From the NCBI GenBank assembly GCA_021796315.1, contig JAJYOH010000005.1, positions 1-39,488 on the forward strand: DNA of 39,488 nucleotides. Direction: 5' to 3'. The stretch's first letter is position 1; every line of letters starts with the position of its first letter. Source of the DNA: Chloroflexota bacterium (lineage in GTDB: Bacteria > Chloroflexota > Anaerolineae > Anaerolineales > Villigracilaceae). Under the pieces are notes generated by a model that saw only the letters and a list, made by a program, of their open reading frames with translations, was not told the DNA's origin and did no database searches. This document shows positions 7,501-16,245 of the stretch, one piece after another. Position numbers and translations under genes: made by a program.

Positions 7501-8742
7501 CTATTTTGAAAATTGAATTTCAGGCATGCTCAGCGCAAGGTAATTTTGGTCGGGACGATAGGCAATTATCACGTTGCTTTGGCCGTTCACGTAGATTGTA
7601 TAGCCGATGATCTGGCTGTGAAATCCAGTCTTGGAGTCGTTGCCATTGATGCGTATCTGTGCGCCTGGCGCAAGGATGGCGCCTCGGAAGGATGATTCTT
7701 CGTTGCCGTTCAAGTTCATTGGGTTGGTATTCTCAGGCGGTTGATAAATAAGCAGCCCGGCCAGTTCGCCTTTTCCATTTGGCGCCGATAAGTTTACTTG
7801 CGCGTTCCCTGAAAAGCGCAACTTGCCATGTTCCATTTTGATAACAACGTTATCGCCGGTCAACTGTTGGTTGGCAGCCACAATAAAATCATCATTGAGA
7901 CAATACATGCCTTTTTGCAGCATGTTCACGCCGGGGGGCGGGAAAGTGCCATCCCAATTACCGGGCGACATGGTATGTCCATCCTCAGTTATCTCTGCCA
8001 TCTTATTGGGGCATATAACTTTTGGCATAAAGAATGGCGGAGGCGATGAAATGGGCGGCGCACCGGTGACTGGCGGATAGGGAGTGAATAATTTTGGTTT
8101 TTGAATGGTTGCGCCGCCGACGATGGCGATCTTGTGGCTGTCGTTTATGCGGATGCTGCCGTTACCGTTTTCTATGAGAGCGCAGGTGGGATTGTTGGAG
8201 TTGATGAAAACATCGCCGCCGGTGATGGATAGGGTGGCTTCGCCTTCTATCCAGAATGATCTGTGGTTGTCGCAATCGCTGGCGGGCGCCAGGCTGACAA
8301 TGGCTGCGCCAGAGACCATTGGTTCGTACACCGGCATTTTTGTGCGTGAGACGGCTTCCACGGTATTTGTGATTTGCGGCATACCGACTACCGATGCGAA
8401 ATATGTTTTTGTGTGGACGGTGATGATCACTTGAACGTATTCAATGTCGCCCTTGTAGGGTCCCGAAATTGGAGGGCTGTAGACTTGGACGGCATTCGTC
8501 GTAGCATCATTGTTGTAACCGTTTTGGGCGGCGACTGCATACGTAGTTTGCACCCAACTCTCGCTGTTGATGCGGGCCAACGCGCCGGAGAGCGCGGCGG
8601 TATCTGCCGCATTTTGGGCTTTGCGCCGTTCGGCAAATGCATTGCCTCCATCTATTGCCAGCGCAGTTATGCCAACCAGGCCGATGATGGCGAATACAAT
8701 TAGGATTAAGGCCTGGCCGTGTTCAAATGGTTTTTTTTTCAT
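7501..8742 (-). CDS. TadG-like (Tad domain) surface protein 2
   Basis: A 413-aa paralogue of the proteins at 3783-5054 and 8832-10127. The N terminus MKKKPFEHGQALILIVFAIIG continues into a hydrophobic segment and ERRKAQNAADTAALSGAL, the TadE/G signature. The following block (IEYVQVIITVHTKTYFASVVGMPQITNTVEAVSRTKMP) is shared by all three paralogues. The C-terminal half has GNWDGTFPPPGVNMLQKGMYCLNDDF and GLLIYQPP...MNLNGNEESSF repeats, likely a stacked-strand fold. It lies 89 bases after the next paralogue on the same strand. The sharing of a frame plan with strong sequence drift points to old duplication. Confidence 0.8.
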   Translation of the reverse strand: MKKKPFEHGQALILIVFAIIGLVGITALAIDGGNAFAERRKAQNAADTAALSGALARINSESWVQTTYAVAAQNGYNNDATTNAVQVYSPPISGPYKGDIEYVQVIITVHTKTYFASVVGMPQITNTVEAVSRTKMPVYEPMVSGAAIVSLAPASDCDNHRSFWIEGEATLSITGGDVFINSNNPTCALIENGNGSIRINDSHKIAIVGGATIQKPKLFTPYPPVTGAPPISSPPPFFMPKVICPNKMAEITEDGHTMSPGNWDGTFPPPGVNMLQKGMYCLNDDFIVAANQQLTGDNVVIKMEHGKLRFSGNAQVNLSAPNGKGELAGLLIYQPPENTNPMNLNGNEESSFRGAILAPGAQIRINGNDSKTGFHSQIIGYTIYVNGQSNVIIAYRPDQNYLALSMPEIQFSK

Positions 8743-8774
8743 GATTGGTAATCTTTATTTTTGAAGCCAATAAC

Positions 8775-8807
8775 CCCATATCGATTCGTAAGCAGAATCG
8801 ATATGGG
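8775..8807 (-). other. Intercistronic hairpin between two TadG-like genes
   Basis: A 13-bp stem (8775-8787 / 8795-8807) with a 7-base loop. No T run follows on the minus strand, so it is more likely an mRNA-processing or stabilising hairpin, or a leaky attenuator, than a full terminator. Confidence 0.5.
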
Positions 8808-8831
8808 ATTATTTAGAATTCCGACAATCAC

Positions 8832-10127
8832 TTACTGAGCCAATTGTATTTCAGGCGCTGAATTTTGCTTGGCGGTATCGGAAGAGCCGTAGTACAGTTG
8901 AGAATCGTTGGTTCCACATAACTCGACGGTTTTGGCGATCCATTGAAGATTGTGTTTCTGGATCTGCGATGTACCTTTCAAAGATAGTGCAGCACCGGGC
9001 ATCAGCAGGGTTCCAGTCAGATCAATATTGGGATTCCCGTTAATAGACATTACGCTGGTATTGCTTGTTGGAGCAAAAAGGGTTAGACCTTGATAGTCTC
9101 CACTAGTGGGTCCGCTAAGGGTTATCTGTCCGCCAGTCCATTGAAGGCCACCTGTCTCCATAACAATGGTTACACCATTCCCTGTTAAGGTGGTGCTTGA
9201 GCTTGTTACTTTGAAATCACCATAAACGCAATATGTTCCTGGGGCGAGGTTATAAGTCTTTGAATTGCCGGGTGGAAAATCCGTTGGGTTAGTGGGACTG
9301 CCGAAATTACCAGGAGTGAGGTTGCCATTTGAACTTGAGTACGTGCCATTCGCGGAGCAAGTTGGATTGGGGAGGCTGGCAGGTGGCGGTGGATAGGGAT
9401 ACTGCGTTTGGTTCCCTGTGAATCCGAGCTTTGCAGTCACGTTTACATTGCCTTTTGATGTATAGCTGGGGGCTACCATGTCGAACCCACCGTCTTGAAG
9501 CTGAACTTGTGTCTGATTATGTCCGCCGAGCCCATTGAATTCCAAACCACAGTTGTCAGATGAATTGGAAAATACGCCTCCACCCCAGATTTGGAGTTGG
9601 GCGTTTCCACAAAATTGGACTGAATCACAGCCGGATGGAGCCAGCCCAACAACGGTGTTGCCTCCGTACCAAGGTAGATTGGGGTTGCCGGGCTTGGCGT
9701 GCGCCACAGATTGTACAGTGTTTGTTACTTGCGGTATACCTACAACCGGTGCGAAAAATGTCTTGACGTTGGAAGTGATGATTACCTGTATATAATCATT
9801 ACAGGTTGCAGGAATGTGTGCGCAGTCGTATTGTGAATTTTGCGGTGGGTTATTGACCACGACTGTATTTGTAGTGCCGTCATTATTATAGCCATTGCTG
9901 ACTGCTCGAGCCTCTCCGGCATTGACAATGGTGGCTGCGGTGCCTCCACTAAGCTTATCAAGCGCCGAAGCAAATGCCGCTGTATCTGCTGCGTTCTGGG
10001 CATGGCGGCGGTCGGAATAGGCATTACCGCCGTCGATGGCGAGAGCGGTCAGCCCGATCAGGCCCACGATCCCAAGTACGATTAAGACGATAGCTTGTCC
10101 ATGTGGATACTTTAAATTTTTTTTCAT
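8832..10127 (-). CDS. TadG-like (Tad domain) surface protein 3
   Basis: A 431-aa third paralogue. The pilin-like N terminus is GQAIVLIVLGIVGLIGLTALAI, then DRRHAQNAADTAAFASAL. The shared block DYIQVIITSNVKTFFAPVVGIPQVTNTVQSVAHA lies near 110-145. Cys residues in the middle (CDSVQFCG, CGLEFNG, CSANG) suggest disulfides in an exported domain. The C-terminal strand repeats (GTYCVYGDFKVTSSS, GLTLFAPTSNTSVMSINGNPN) match the other two. It starts 22 bases after the small TadE stop with GGA about 10 nt before the ATG, so it belongs to the same operon. Confidence 0.82.
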   Translation of the reverse strand: MKKNLKYPHGQAIVLIVLGIVGLIGLTALAIDGGNAYSDRRHAQNAADTAAFASALDKLSGGTAATIVNAGEARAVSNGYNNDGTTNTVVVNNPPQNSQYDCAHIPATCNDYIQVIITSNVKTFFAPVVGIPQVTNTVQSVAHAKPGNPNLPWYGGNTVVGLAPSGCDSVQFCGNAQLQIWGGGVFSNSSDNCGLEFNGLGGHNQTQVQLQDGGFDMVAPSYTSKGNVNVTAKLGFTGNQTQYPYPPPPASLPNPTCSANGTYSSSNGNLTPGNFGSPTNPTDFPPGNSKTYNLAPGTYCVYGDFKVTSSSTTLTGNGVTIVMETGGLQWTGGQITLSGPTSGDYQGLTLFAPTSNTSVMSINGNPNIDLTGTLLMPGAALSLKGTSQIQKHNLQWIAKTVELCGTNDSQLYYGSSDTAKQNSAPEIQLAQ

Positions 10128-10149
10128 GGTCGTTTTCCTTTTCTTATTT

Positions 10150-10635
10150 TCAAGGACATTTAGGTTGAAGAATGGTGTCCGTTACACTTGCAGTGAGTGG
10201 GATGGTTTGTGATCCCAAAACAGTGCCTAGTAAAGGCATGACGATCGGATAATCATAAGTAAGCGTAACCTGGACGCCATTTGGGACAGGGGTGCCTCCG
10301 CTTACTGTGTTTCCTTCGCAGGCGGGTGCTCCAGAGGGAACAAGAAAAACGTTGATTTGGGCATCTGTCAAATTGGATAAATCCACCGGCCCGCTATTGC
10401 CTCCAGCCGCGCGCACACGTTCCCGGATCGCGGTTAAATGAGCGGAATCTGATGGGGGATTCATAGACCCATACAGCGCGCCTTCCTGTGCAGCGTCACG
10501 GAGCGTGGTATAGGAAAACAGAGCCATGCCAAAGTCCACTGCTCCGGATAGTAGCATAAGGATTACCATCAGGCTAATGGCTAATTCCACCAGGCTTTGG
10601 CCGCGTTTGCCGCGTGAACGATGTGAAATGGACAT
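10150..10635 (-). CDS. TadE-like pilus assembly protein
   Basis: A 161-aa protein. The start at 10635 (MSISHRSRGKRGQSLVEL) is preferred over 10710, which would run into the upstream gene; AAAGGA lies upstream. It has the TadE signature: a short basic N terminus, GQSLVELAISLMVILMLLSGAVDFGMALFSY (Glu at position 5 of the hydrophobic stretch, as in type IV pilin-like proteins) and then TLRDAAQEGALYGS. The remaining 100 residues are an exported domain. It is probably matured by the prepilin peptidase encoded upstream. Confidence 0.85.
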   Translation of the reverse strand: MSISHRSRGKRGQSLVELAISLMVILMLLSGAVDFGMALFSYTTLRDAAQEGALYGSMNPPSDSAHLTAIRERVRAAGGNSGPVDLSNLTDAQINVFLVPSGAPACEGNTVSGGTPVPNGVQVTLTYDYPIVMPLLGTVLGSQTIPLTASVTDTILQPKCP

Positions 10636-10654
10636 GATTGTTAATCCTTTTCTA

Positions 10655-13261
10655 CTACGGCAATTGAGAGGTATTGCTAGAGTCCAATGTTGGGCATCCA
10701 GATTCAGCAAAATTAACTATGATGCGTTCGCCTCCGCCAGTAAGCGGCACGTAAGGTGATGAGAATTGAACCTGTAATATCTTGTTGCTGGATGGACTTA
10801 ACGAAACGTCGCCAGTATAAGGACTGTTGAATACTCCGGGTGAGCCAGTCTTAGTACCGGACCAGATGTTGACTCCTCCGAATGACAACTGGGTAATGGA
10901 GTTGCCGGAGCTATTGTAATAAATCTGAATGCTGGAAATATGAACTGTTACTGTCGTGCTTGGGTAGCTAAAGATTGTCATGGCGAATGGCGCAGTCTTT
11001 AGCGAGCTATGCCTTATGTCGCAGGGGCTCGGAGTGGTGACAGTAACTGTTGCGCTGGCTGAGTTGGATGTGATGGGTGTTGTCCCGGCCATGGCCTGGG
11101 CTGTTGCTATATTTGTAACCGAGCCTGCTGTGACATCAGTCGAAAGAGTTGTGTAGGTCGATGTGCAACTTGTCGTTGCTCCAACAGCTATTGACGCGCC
11201 GCACGTAAATGGAACGTTATTATTGATCTTATCATCTTTGACCGTGGGTGATGTCAACGCTGTGTTTCCAGTATTGGTTAATGTATATGTATAGTTAATG
11301 GGCTGTCCGAATCCATAGACGGATGTCTGGGTAGCGGTTTTTTGCAATTTCAATCTGGGGCTTGTATAGGTGATAACCGTGGCGCTCGTTTGGTTGGACG
11401 CTACCGTTTTTGTTCCGAACATTGCAGTTGCGCTGGCTGTGTTGATGATCGATCCGGCATCCAAATCTGTCTGTGTAGTGACATAGGTTTTGCTGCAGTT
11501 GATTGACGCCGTGGGCGCTATTGAACCAGCCGCGCAAGTCACACCAGTCAACTTATTATCTGTAATGGTGTAGGGTGATGTTAAAGTTACGTTGCCGGTG
11601 TTTTGCAGCGTATATGTGTAAGTGATGCTCACTCCCACCGTGGTGGCCGTTGTGAGAGGCTGACCTGCTGTATCGAATGCGCCTTTCGTCAGGGCAAGTG
11701 CAGGTGTTTGTGTGAGTGTGACAAAAGTGCTTCCCTGGTTGGACGTTTGAGCTCCGACTGTTGCAGTGGGTTGATCTACGATCGAACCGAGATCTATATC
11801 TGCCTGGGTGACAGTGTGTGTTCCGTAACAGGTGAAGGTCCCGCCATTGGCTGATAAAGAAACATTTGCCGGGCAATGCATATCTGCGGCTGCAACTTGA
11901 CTATCTGTTACACTAAGAGCGCCGCTGAGAGTTGATGTACTATTATTAACTAGCTCGTAATTGAAAGTGATCACTGTTCCAAGCACGCTAGCCGATGCCG
12001 GGGATGGGGTGACAGTAAGGTAAAGAGCCTTGGTCACAACGGTGGCTTGGGCTGTGGATGTTGATGTGATTCCGTTGAAGGTAAAAGACGCGGTTGCTGT
12101 ATTCGTGACATATCCTCTGGAAATATCTGTGGGCGAGATGTTATAAGGCTTTTGGCAGAGAGTTATCGTACTTCCAGGCGCCAAACTGGCTGCTATGGCA
12201 CATGCAAATGTGCCGATCTTATCGTCTACTATGCTGAACGATGTCCCTGCAGGCAAGGTTACATTGCCAGTGTTTTGTATTGTATAGGTATATGTGATTG
12301 ACCCACCAGTAGCGGTTGCCGGGGCAGTTTTGGTAAGCGATATGCTGGGTTGCTGATTGGCTGTAATAGTTGCAGTTGCTACATTTGATGTTACTCCTCC
12401 TGACGCGGATGCCTGATTGACCATTGAGCCTAAATCCAGATCAGCCTGAGTGATGTAATAGTACCCGGTACAAGTGGCAGTTGCCCCACCCGGAAACGGA
12501 TTTGGCACTCCGGAACAATCTGTAGTATTTGGGGCAACATTAAGCCGGTTGTCTATTAAAGTAATAGGTCCGGATATGGCTGCTGTTCCATTGTTATGTA
12601 GTGTATATGTGTAGGTGATCTTTTCTCCAACATATGAGAAATAGGTACCCGTTTTTCCGGATGGTGTTGCTGTGGATGATGATGTGGTAATTGGATCGTC
12701 TAACACAAACCCACTGCCTGTTAACGAACCCGGAGCTGCGGCGACGCCGATTGGAAGGCTGACCAGCAATGTGCGTGCAGTTGTGATTGTGATCGGGAAT
12801 TGGCTAAAAGTGCCGACCAATATCATTGGCCTGAATTGGGTCGTTACTTGAACAACGATCCGGTCGCCGTTTTGCGGCACGTAGCCAGCCGGGAAGCAGG
12901 TATCTGCGCCGGGTAATGAATTGACGCCCGCAATGGCTGTGCTGCCCAGGTCGCGGTCATAGGTGATTTTTATATCTGAATCTGCAAAGGTATTAAGAAA
13001 GCCTACGTTCTTTGCGGCTGCGCGAATACCAGCGCAATCTTGATAGCGTGGCACTGTTCCTGCGGCATTAAGCCCAGACGCTGACCCATAGCGGGCTGCT
13101 TCGCGGCTGGCTGTTACGACGCTTGCATATATAAAAATCAGCCGTCCGGTTTCGATCAAGCCGTAAACGACCAACAACAGAATCGGCAAAACGAGGGCGA
13201 ATTCCACCATCGCTTGCGCTGTCGTTTTTTTGCGGGATTTGGTTGAAAAATGTTTGAACAT
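10655..13261 (-). CDS. TadE-like N terminus fused to five DUF11-type adhesin repeats
   Basis: An 868-aa protein. Residues 14-60 are TadE-like (TTAQAMVEFALVLPILLLVVYGLIETG, then TASREAARYGS). Residues 60-190 complete a pilin-like exported part. Five repeats of about 105-115 residues follow (about 190-302, 305-412, 412-518, 519-632, 634-743). Each has the ITYTYTLxNxGN...TITDN core and a closing TQADLDxGSxxNxASA motif, typical of DUF11/CARDB-like Ig-fold stalks of bacterial surface proteins. A different C-terminal domain (746-868) has no repeat and ends free, without an LPXTG anchor. The domain fusion suggests a pilin-like subunit carrying a long adhesive stalk. It starts 48 bases after the prepilin peptidase gene. 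Confidence 0.85.
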   Translation of the reverse strand: MFKHFSTKSRKKTTAQAMVEFALVLPILLLVVYGLIETGRLIFIYASVVTASREAARYGSASGLNAAGTVPRYQDCAGIRAAAKNVGFLNTFADSDIKITYDRDLGSTAIAGVNSLPGADTCFPAGYVPQNGDRIVVQVTTQFRPMILVGTFSQFPITITTARTLLVSLPIGVAAAPGSLTGSGFVLDDPITTSSSTATPSGKTGTYFSYVGEKITYTYTLHNNGTAAISGPITLIDNRLNVAPNTTDCSGVPNPFPGGATATCTGYYYITQADLDLGSMVNQASASGGVTSNVATATITANQQPSISLTKTAPATATGGSITYTYTIQNTGNVTLPAGTSFSIVDDKIGTFACAIAASLAPGSTITLCQKPYNISPTDISRGYVTNTATASFTFNGITSTSTAQATVVTKALYLTVTPSPASASVLGTVITFNYELVNNSTSTLSGALSVTDSQVAAADMHCPANVSLSANGGTFTCYGTHTVTQADIDLGSIVDQPTATVGAQTSNQGSTFVTLTQTPALALTKGAFDTAGQPLTTATTVGVSITYTYTLQNTGNVTLTSPYTITDNKLTGVTCAAGSIAPTASINCSKTYVTTQTDLDAGSIINTASATAMFGTKTVASNQTSATVITYTSPRLKLQKTATQTSVYGFGQPINYTYTLTNTGNTALTSPTVKDDKINNNVPFTCGASIAVGATTSCTSTYTTLSTDVTAGSVTNIATAQAMAGTTPITSNSASATVTVTTPSPCDIRHSSLKTAPFAMTIFSYPSTTVTVHISSIQIYYNSSGNSITQLSFGGVNIWSGTKTGSPGVFNSPYTGDVSLSPSSNKILQVQFSSPYVPLTGGGERIIVNFAESGCPTLDSSNTSQLP

Positions 13262-13309
13262 AACTGCTACCTTATCAATAATTCAATGTGCTATGATAAC
13301 TTTCCAGGT

Positions 13310-14098
13310 TTATTTCGGCACTACAGCAATGATCCAATTTGGGACAAACATAATGAAGAAGGCGCTGGCTATGAAAAAAGGTCCGTAAGGCATGAAAACC
13401 ATGAAAGCTTCCTTGCCGTAATTTTTGGTGACCAATAAATATAGAACCACTAGAATCCCAACAATGCCGCCGAGTAAAATGCCAAGCAGAAGACTGAACC
13501 AGATAAAAGGCCAACTTATAATTAATCCCAATATTCCGGCGAGTATCACGTCTCCTGCGCCCAGGGCTTCTTCATCGTCTGTTTCCTGGCCGGAGGCTCG
13601 CATGCGTTTGGCTCTTAATTTCGAAAAAAGAACTCCAAAATAATATAGAACCAGCATGATGACGAGACCGCCCAATCCGCCTAACAGGGTAGGCACAAGC
13701 CCGTGAAGCCAGGTGCCCAGCCCAAGTCCGAGAAGAGCGCCGAAGATGCTGGTGGGGTGCAGGATCAAACGATGTTGAACGTCTATAAAGAAGACCACGG
13801 CGTAATATGTCAACAGAACCATGCCAAGCGCGTATCCCATGCGGTGTGGATTGATCCATGTGTAAATACTGACTGCCAGCATCATTATTTGAACGATCCA
13901 CGGACGCAAGCCTCGACGGTGTCCACAATGCTCACATGCCCGAAAACTTAAATATGCGCCTAAGGAATATTCCCTGGCGCATTGCGTGCAGACCGGACGC
14001 GTGAAGCGGCGGGTGAGAGGCAGAGTGTCTGTTAAATAATTAACAACCCAGCCGCTCAACCATCCGATCAGGATGGGGAAAACAAGGATGAACGTCAT
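13310..14098 (-). CDS. Prepilin peptidase (A24 family, with N-terminal methylase-type zinc motif)
   Basis: About 262 aa, starting at MTFILVFPILIGW. Two CxxC pairs (CTQC, CEHC) near 40-60 form the zinc site of PilD-like enzymes. The two aspartates of aspartyl prepilin peptidases are present in FFIDVQHRLILHP and in GAGDVIL (GxGD motif). Several membrane helices are clear. It cuts the leader of pilin-like proteins and methylates the new N terminus; the adjacent TadE proteins are plausible substrates. A longer frame opens at TTG 14149, but the ATG at 14098 fits homologues. TATAAT ends 9 bases before that ATG, so the mRNA may be almost leaderless. Confidence 0.93.
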   Translation of the reverse strand: MTFILVFPILIGWLSGWVVNYLTDTLPLTRRFTRPVCTQCAREYSLGAYLSFRACEHCGHRRGLRPWIVQIMMLAVSIYTWINPHRMGYALGMVLLTYYAVVFFIDVQHRLILHPTSIFGALLGLGLGTWLHGLVPTLLGGLGGLVIMLVLYYFGVLFSKLRAKRMRASGQETDDEEALGAGDVILAGILGLIISWPFIWFSLLLGILLGGIVGILVVLYLLVTKNYGKEAFMVFMPYGPFFIASAFFIMFVPNWIIAVVPK

Positions 14099-14107
14099 CT
14101 CGATTTC

Positions 14108-14113
14108 ATTATA
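14108..14113 (-). promoter_or_regulatory. -10 box of the Tad-like cluster
   Basis: TATAAT on the minus strand ends 9 bases before the prepilin peptidase ATG, so it would give a nearly leaderless mRNA. No -35 match is seen. Confidence 0.4.
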
Positions 14114-14160
14114 TTCCAAATGACCGTTATTTCTGTCCGTGTAAGTCAATTGTAATGTGC

Positions 14161-14189
14161 TTGGCGATTCGTTTAAACTGCCTTACAAT
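14161..14189 (+). promoter_or_regulatory. Sigma70-type promoter of murA
   Basis: TTGGCG (14161-14166), a 17-base spacer and TACAAT (14184-14189), 29 bases before the chosen start at 14219. Confidence 0.7.
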
Positions 14190-14218
14190 CCTGTCAGATT
14201 CCCCAGGAGATGATGAAG

Positions 14219-15499
14219 ATGGAAGAATTTATTATAGAAGGTGGGGTACCTTTGCGCGGCGAGATCACACCCGCTGGAAACAAGAATGCGGCTTTGCCGC
14301 TTTTGGCGGCATGTTTGTTGACCGATGAACCGGTTGTTTTGCGGAACGTGCCGCAGATCCGCGATGTGCTCGATATGCGCCGTTTGATCGAAAGCCTCGG
14401 CACACAAGTTGAAGAATTGGATGCACGCACCTGGCGGCTCACTACCCGGACCTTGAAGCCGGGCGGGCTTGACCTCGAGCTTTGCCGCCGCATCCGGGCC
14501 TCCATTCTGCTGGCGGGGCCAGTTACCGCGCGAGCCGGTGGATTGCACATTCCGCCTCCCGGCGGGGACGTGATTGGCCGTCGTCGACTGGATACTCACA
14601 TCCTGGCTTTGAAAGCTCTGGGCGCAGAAGTAACTTATGATCGTGAGTTTGATTTTCGTTCTAATGGACTAAAAGGTGCGGAGATGCTGTTGGATGAAGC
14701 CAGCGTGACAGCAACGGAAAATGTTGTCATGGCTGCCGTGACCGCAAAAGGGAAAACCGTGATTCATAACGCGGCCTCCGAGCCGCACATTCAGGAACTT
14801 TGCCACTTTTTGAATAGTCTGGGCACGCAGATCGAAGAAATCGGCTCGAATACTCTGCACATTAATGGCGTGCCGCATTTGCATGGCGGGGAATTCACAA
14901 TCGGCCCTGACTATCTTGAAGTCATTAGTTTTGTGGGGGCAGTGGCGGTGACGCATGGTGAGGCTCGAATCCGTAATGCGGGCGTAAGCTATTTACAGAT
15001 GGTTGAGCAAGTGTTTCGCAGACTTGGTGTTCAGTGGGAAGTGGAAGGCGACGATATTCTGGTGAGGTCCGACCAGCCTTTGGCAATCGTTCACGACCTT
15101 GATGGCGCTGTGCCGGAGATCAAAACTAATGTCTGGCCTGCATTTCCAACTGACTTGATCAGTATTGCAATTACTGTCGCATCTCAGGCTGCCGGTTCGA
15201 TCCTGTTCCACGATTGGATGTATTCAGGCCGCATGTACTTTACCGATAAATTGGTTGGGATGGGTGCGCGCATTATTTTGTGTGACCCATACCGTTGCCT
15301 GGTGCAAGGTCCCACTCAATTATTTGGAGAGAAGTTGGAAAGTCCGGACATTCGAGCCGGGATGGCGCTTGTGTTGGCGGCGTTGGCCGCCAAAGGCCAA
15401 TCAACGATACGCAACATCAGTCAAATTGATCGCGGCTATGAAAATGTAGAAGAAAAATTGCGGATGTTGGGCGCCAATATTGAACGAAGATCTGAATAA
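14219..15499 (+). CDS. murA: UDP-N-acetylglucosamine 1-carboxyvinyltransferase (Asp-type MurA)
   Basis: A 426-aa enzyme that transfers enolpyruvate from PEP to UDP-GlcNAc, the first committed step of peptidoglycan synthesis. The Lys22-Asn23 pair (NKNAALP), PTDL and the DIRAGMALVLA segment are all present. The key oddity is the active-site loop: PPPGGDVIG places Asp117 (codon 14567-14569) where Escherichia coli MurA has Cys115. Asp at this position is the known natural basis of fosfomycin insensitivity in Mycobacterium and Chlamydia enzymes. I chose the ATG at 14219 because AGGAG (14205-14209) sits 9 bases before it, while the ATGs at 14210 and 14213 are too close. It has its own promoter and terminator. 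Confidence 0.96.
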   Translation: MEEFIIEGGVPLRGEITPAGNKNAALPLLAACLLTDEPVVLRNVPQIRDVLDMRRLIESLGTQVEELDARTWRLTTRTLKPGGLDLELCRRIRASILLAGPVTARAGGLHIPPPGGDVIGRRRLDTHILALKALGAEVTYDREFDFRSNGLKGAEMLLDEASVTATENVVMAAVTAKGKTVIHNAASEPHIQELCHFLNSLGTQIEEIGSNTLHINGVPHLHGGEFTIGPDYLEVISFVGAVAVTHGEARIRNAGVSYLQMVEQVFRRLGVQWEVEGDDILVRSDQPLAIVHDLDGAVPEIKTNVWPAFPTDLISIAITVASQAAGSILFHDWMYSGRMYFTDKLVGMGARIILCDPYRCLVQGPTQLFGEKLESPDIRAGMALVLAALAAKGQSTIRNISQIDRGYENVEEKLRMLGANIERRSE

Positions 15500-15508
15500 T
15501 CGCAGACC

Positions 15509-15550
15509 AATAAAAACAGAGAAGCAAATCATTGCTTCTCTGTTTTTATT
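15509..15550. terminator. Bidirectional intrinsic terminator
   Basis: A 19-bp stem (15509-15527 / 15532-15550) with a 4-base loop and A5/T5 runs, between convergent murA and the lipoprotein gene. Confidence 0.88.
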
Positions 15551-15559
15551 GCATCATAT

Positions 15560-16156
15560 TTATGGGCCGACCAAAGCGATTTGTTCTGTCATGACTTTGA
15601 TCCACCAGCCGTGTGTGTAGTCCATGATGCAGAAACTGCCGAATGCCTTGGATGATGTGCCCACATAAGCAGCGGCGAAATAGCAACCAGCCTTGAGGTT
15701 GGTGACGTTTGTGTCTTGATTGGGTCCAAGTTTGAAACCGCGGAAACCACATTCTGCAAAAGCGTTTTTATCGAGGTGCAGAGAAAGAGTGATAGGAACA
15801 TTATTTAGGTTTGAAATACGGACATTTTTAACGTCCGGTCCTCCATTGCTTACCAGCGGGCCGAGACAAGGATCGGTGGCGCCGCTTGTGTTGGCAGCAG
15901 TGGTCGGTGATGTCAGGGTTGATAAGGTGGGCAAAGGAATGGGGGTAGGGGAAGGCTCAAGGGTCGGGCTGGGAACCGGTGTTGGCGGGATGGGAGTCGC
16001 GGTAGGGATAGCCGCCATGGTCATTGCGACCATGGTGTTGGCTTCAGCGACTGCGGATGCCTGAACTTGCGCGGGGTCGGCAGTCGGGACGGTTTTTGGG
16101 GCGCAGGCGCTAAGCATCAACGCCAACGTTGCAACGATGAATAAAATATGTTTCAT
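15560..16156 (-). CDS. Lipoprotein with Pro/Thr linker, copy A
   Basis: A 198-aa exported lipoprotein. The signal is MKHILFIVATLALMLSAC with Cys18. A short Ala-rich segment (QASAVAEANTMVAMTMAAIP) and a linker of repeated P-T-P units follow. The C-terminal domain of about 110 residues has three Cys and ends in a beta-rich stretch. GGAGAAGGAAC precedes the start at 16156; an upstream frame to 16189 lacks a signal peptide start and is rejected. It is a tandem paralogue of the next gene, and the linker DNA is nearly identical between the two. The function is unknown. Confidence 0.72.
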   Translation of the reverse strand: MKHILFIVATLALMLSACAPKTVPTADPAQVQASAVAEANTMVAMTMAAIPTATPIPPTPVPSPTLEPSPTPIPLPTLSTLTSPTTAANTSGATDPCLGPLVSNGGPDVKNVRISNLNNVPITLSLHLDKNAFAECGFRGFKLGPNQDTNVTNLKAGCYFAAAYVGTSSKAFGSFCIMDYTHGWWIKVMTEQIALVGP

Positions 16157-16199
16157 TTTGTTCCTTCTCCAAAATCTTTGGTTGTGCAATCATTTAATC

Positions 16200-16229
16200 A
16201 AAAAGGCGAGCGATGCTCGCTCGCCTTTT
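16200..16229 (-). terminator. Terminator of lipoprotein copy B
   Basis: A 13-bp stem (16201-16213 / 16217-16229) with a TGC loop is followed on the minus strand by a run of T. It lies 17 bases past the stop of copy B. Confidence 0.85.
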
Positions 16230-16245
16230 CTGGTGATGATTGTAT

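Noticed and set aside
11000..12700. Possible tandem DNA repeat or CRISPR-like periodicity
   Set aside because: The periodicity is at protein level (DUF11-type repeats of about 105-115 residues) with diverged DNA; no short direct repeats with spacers.
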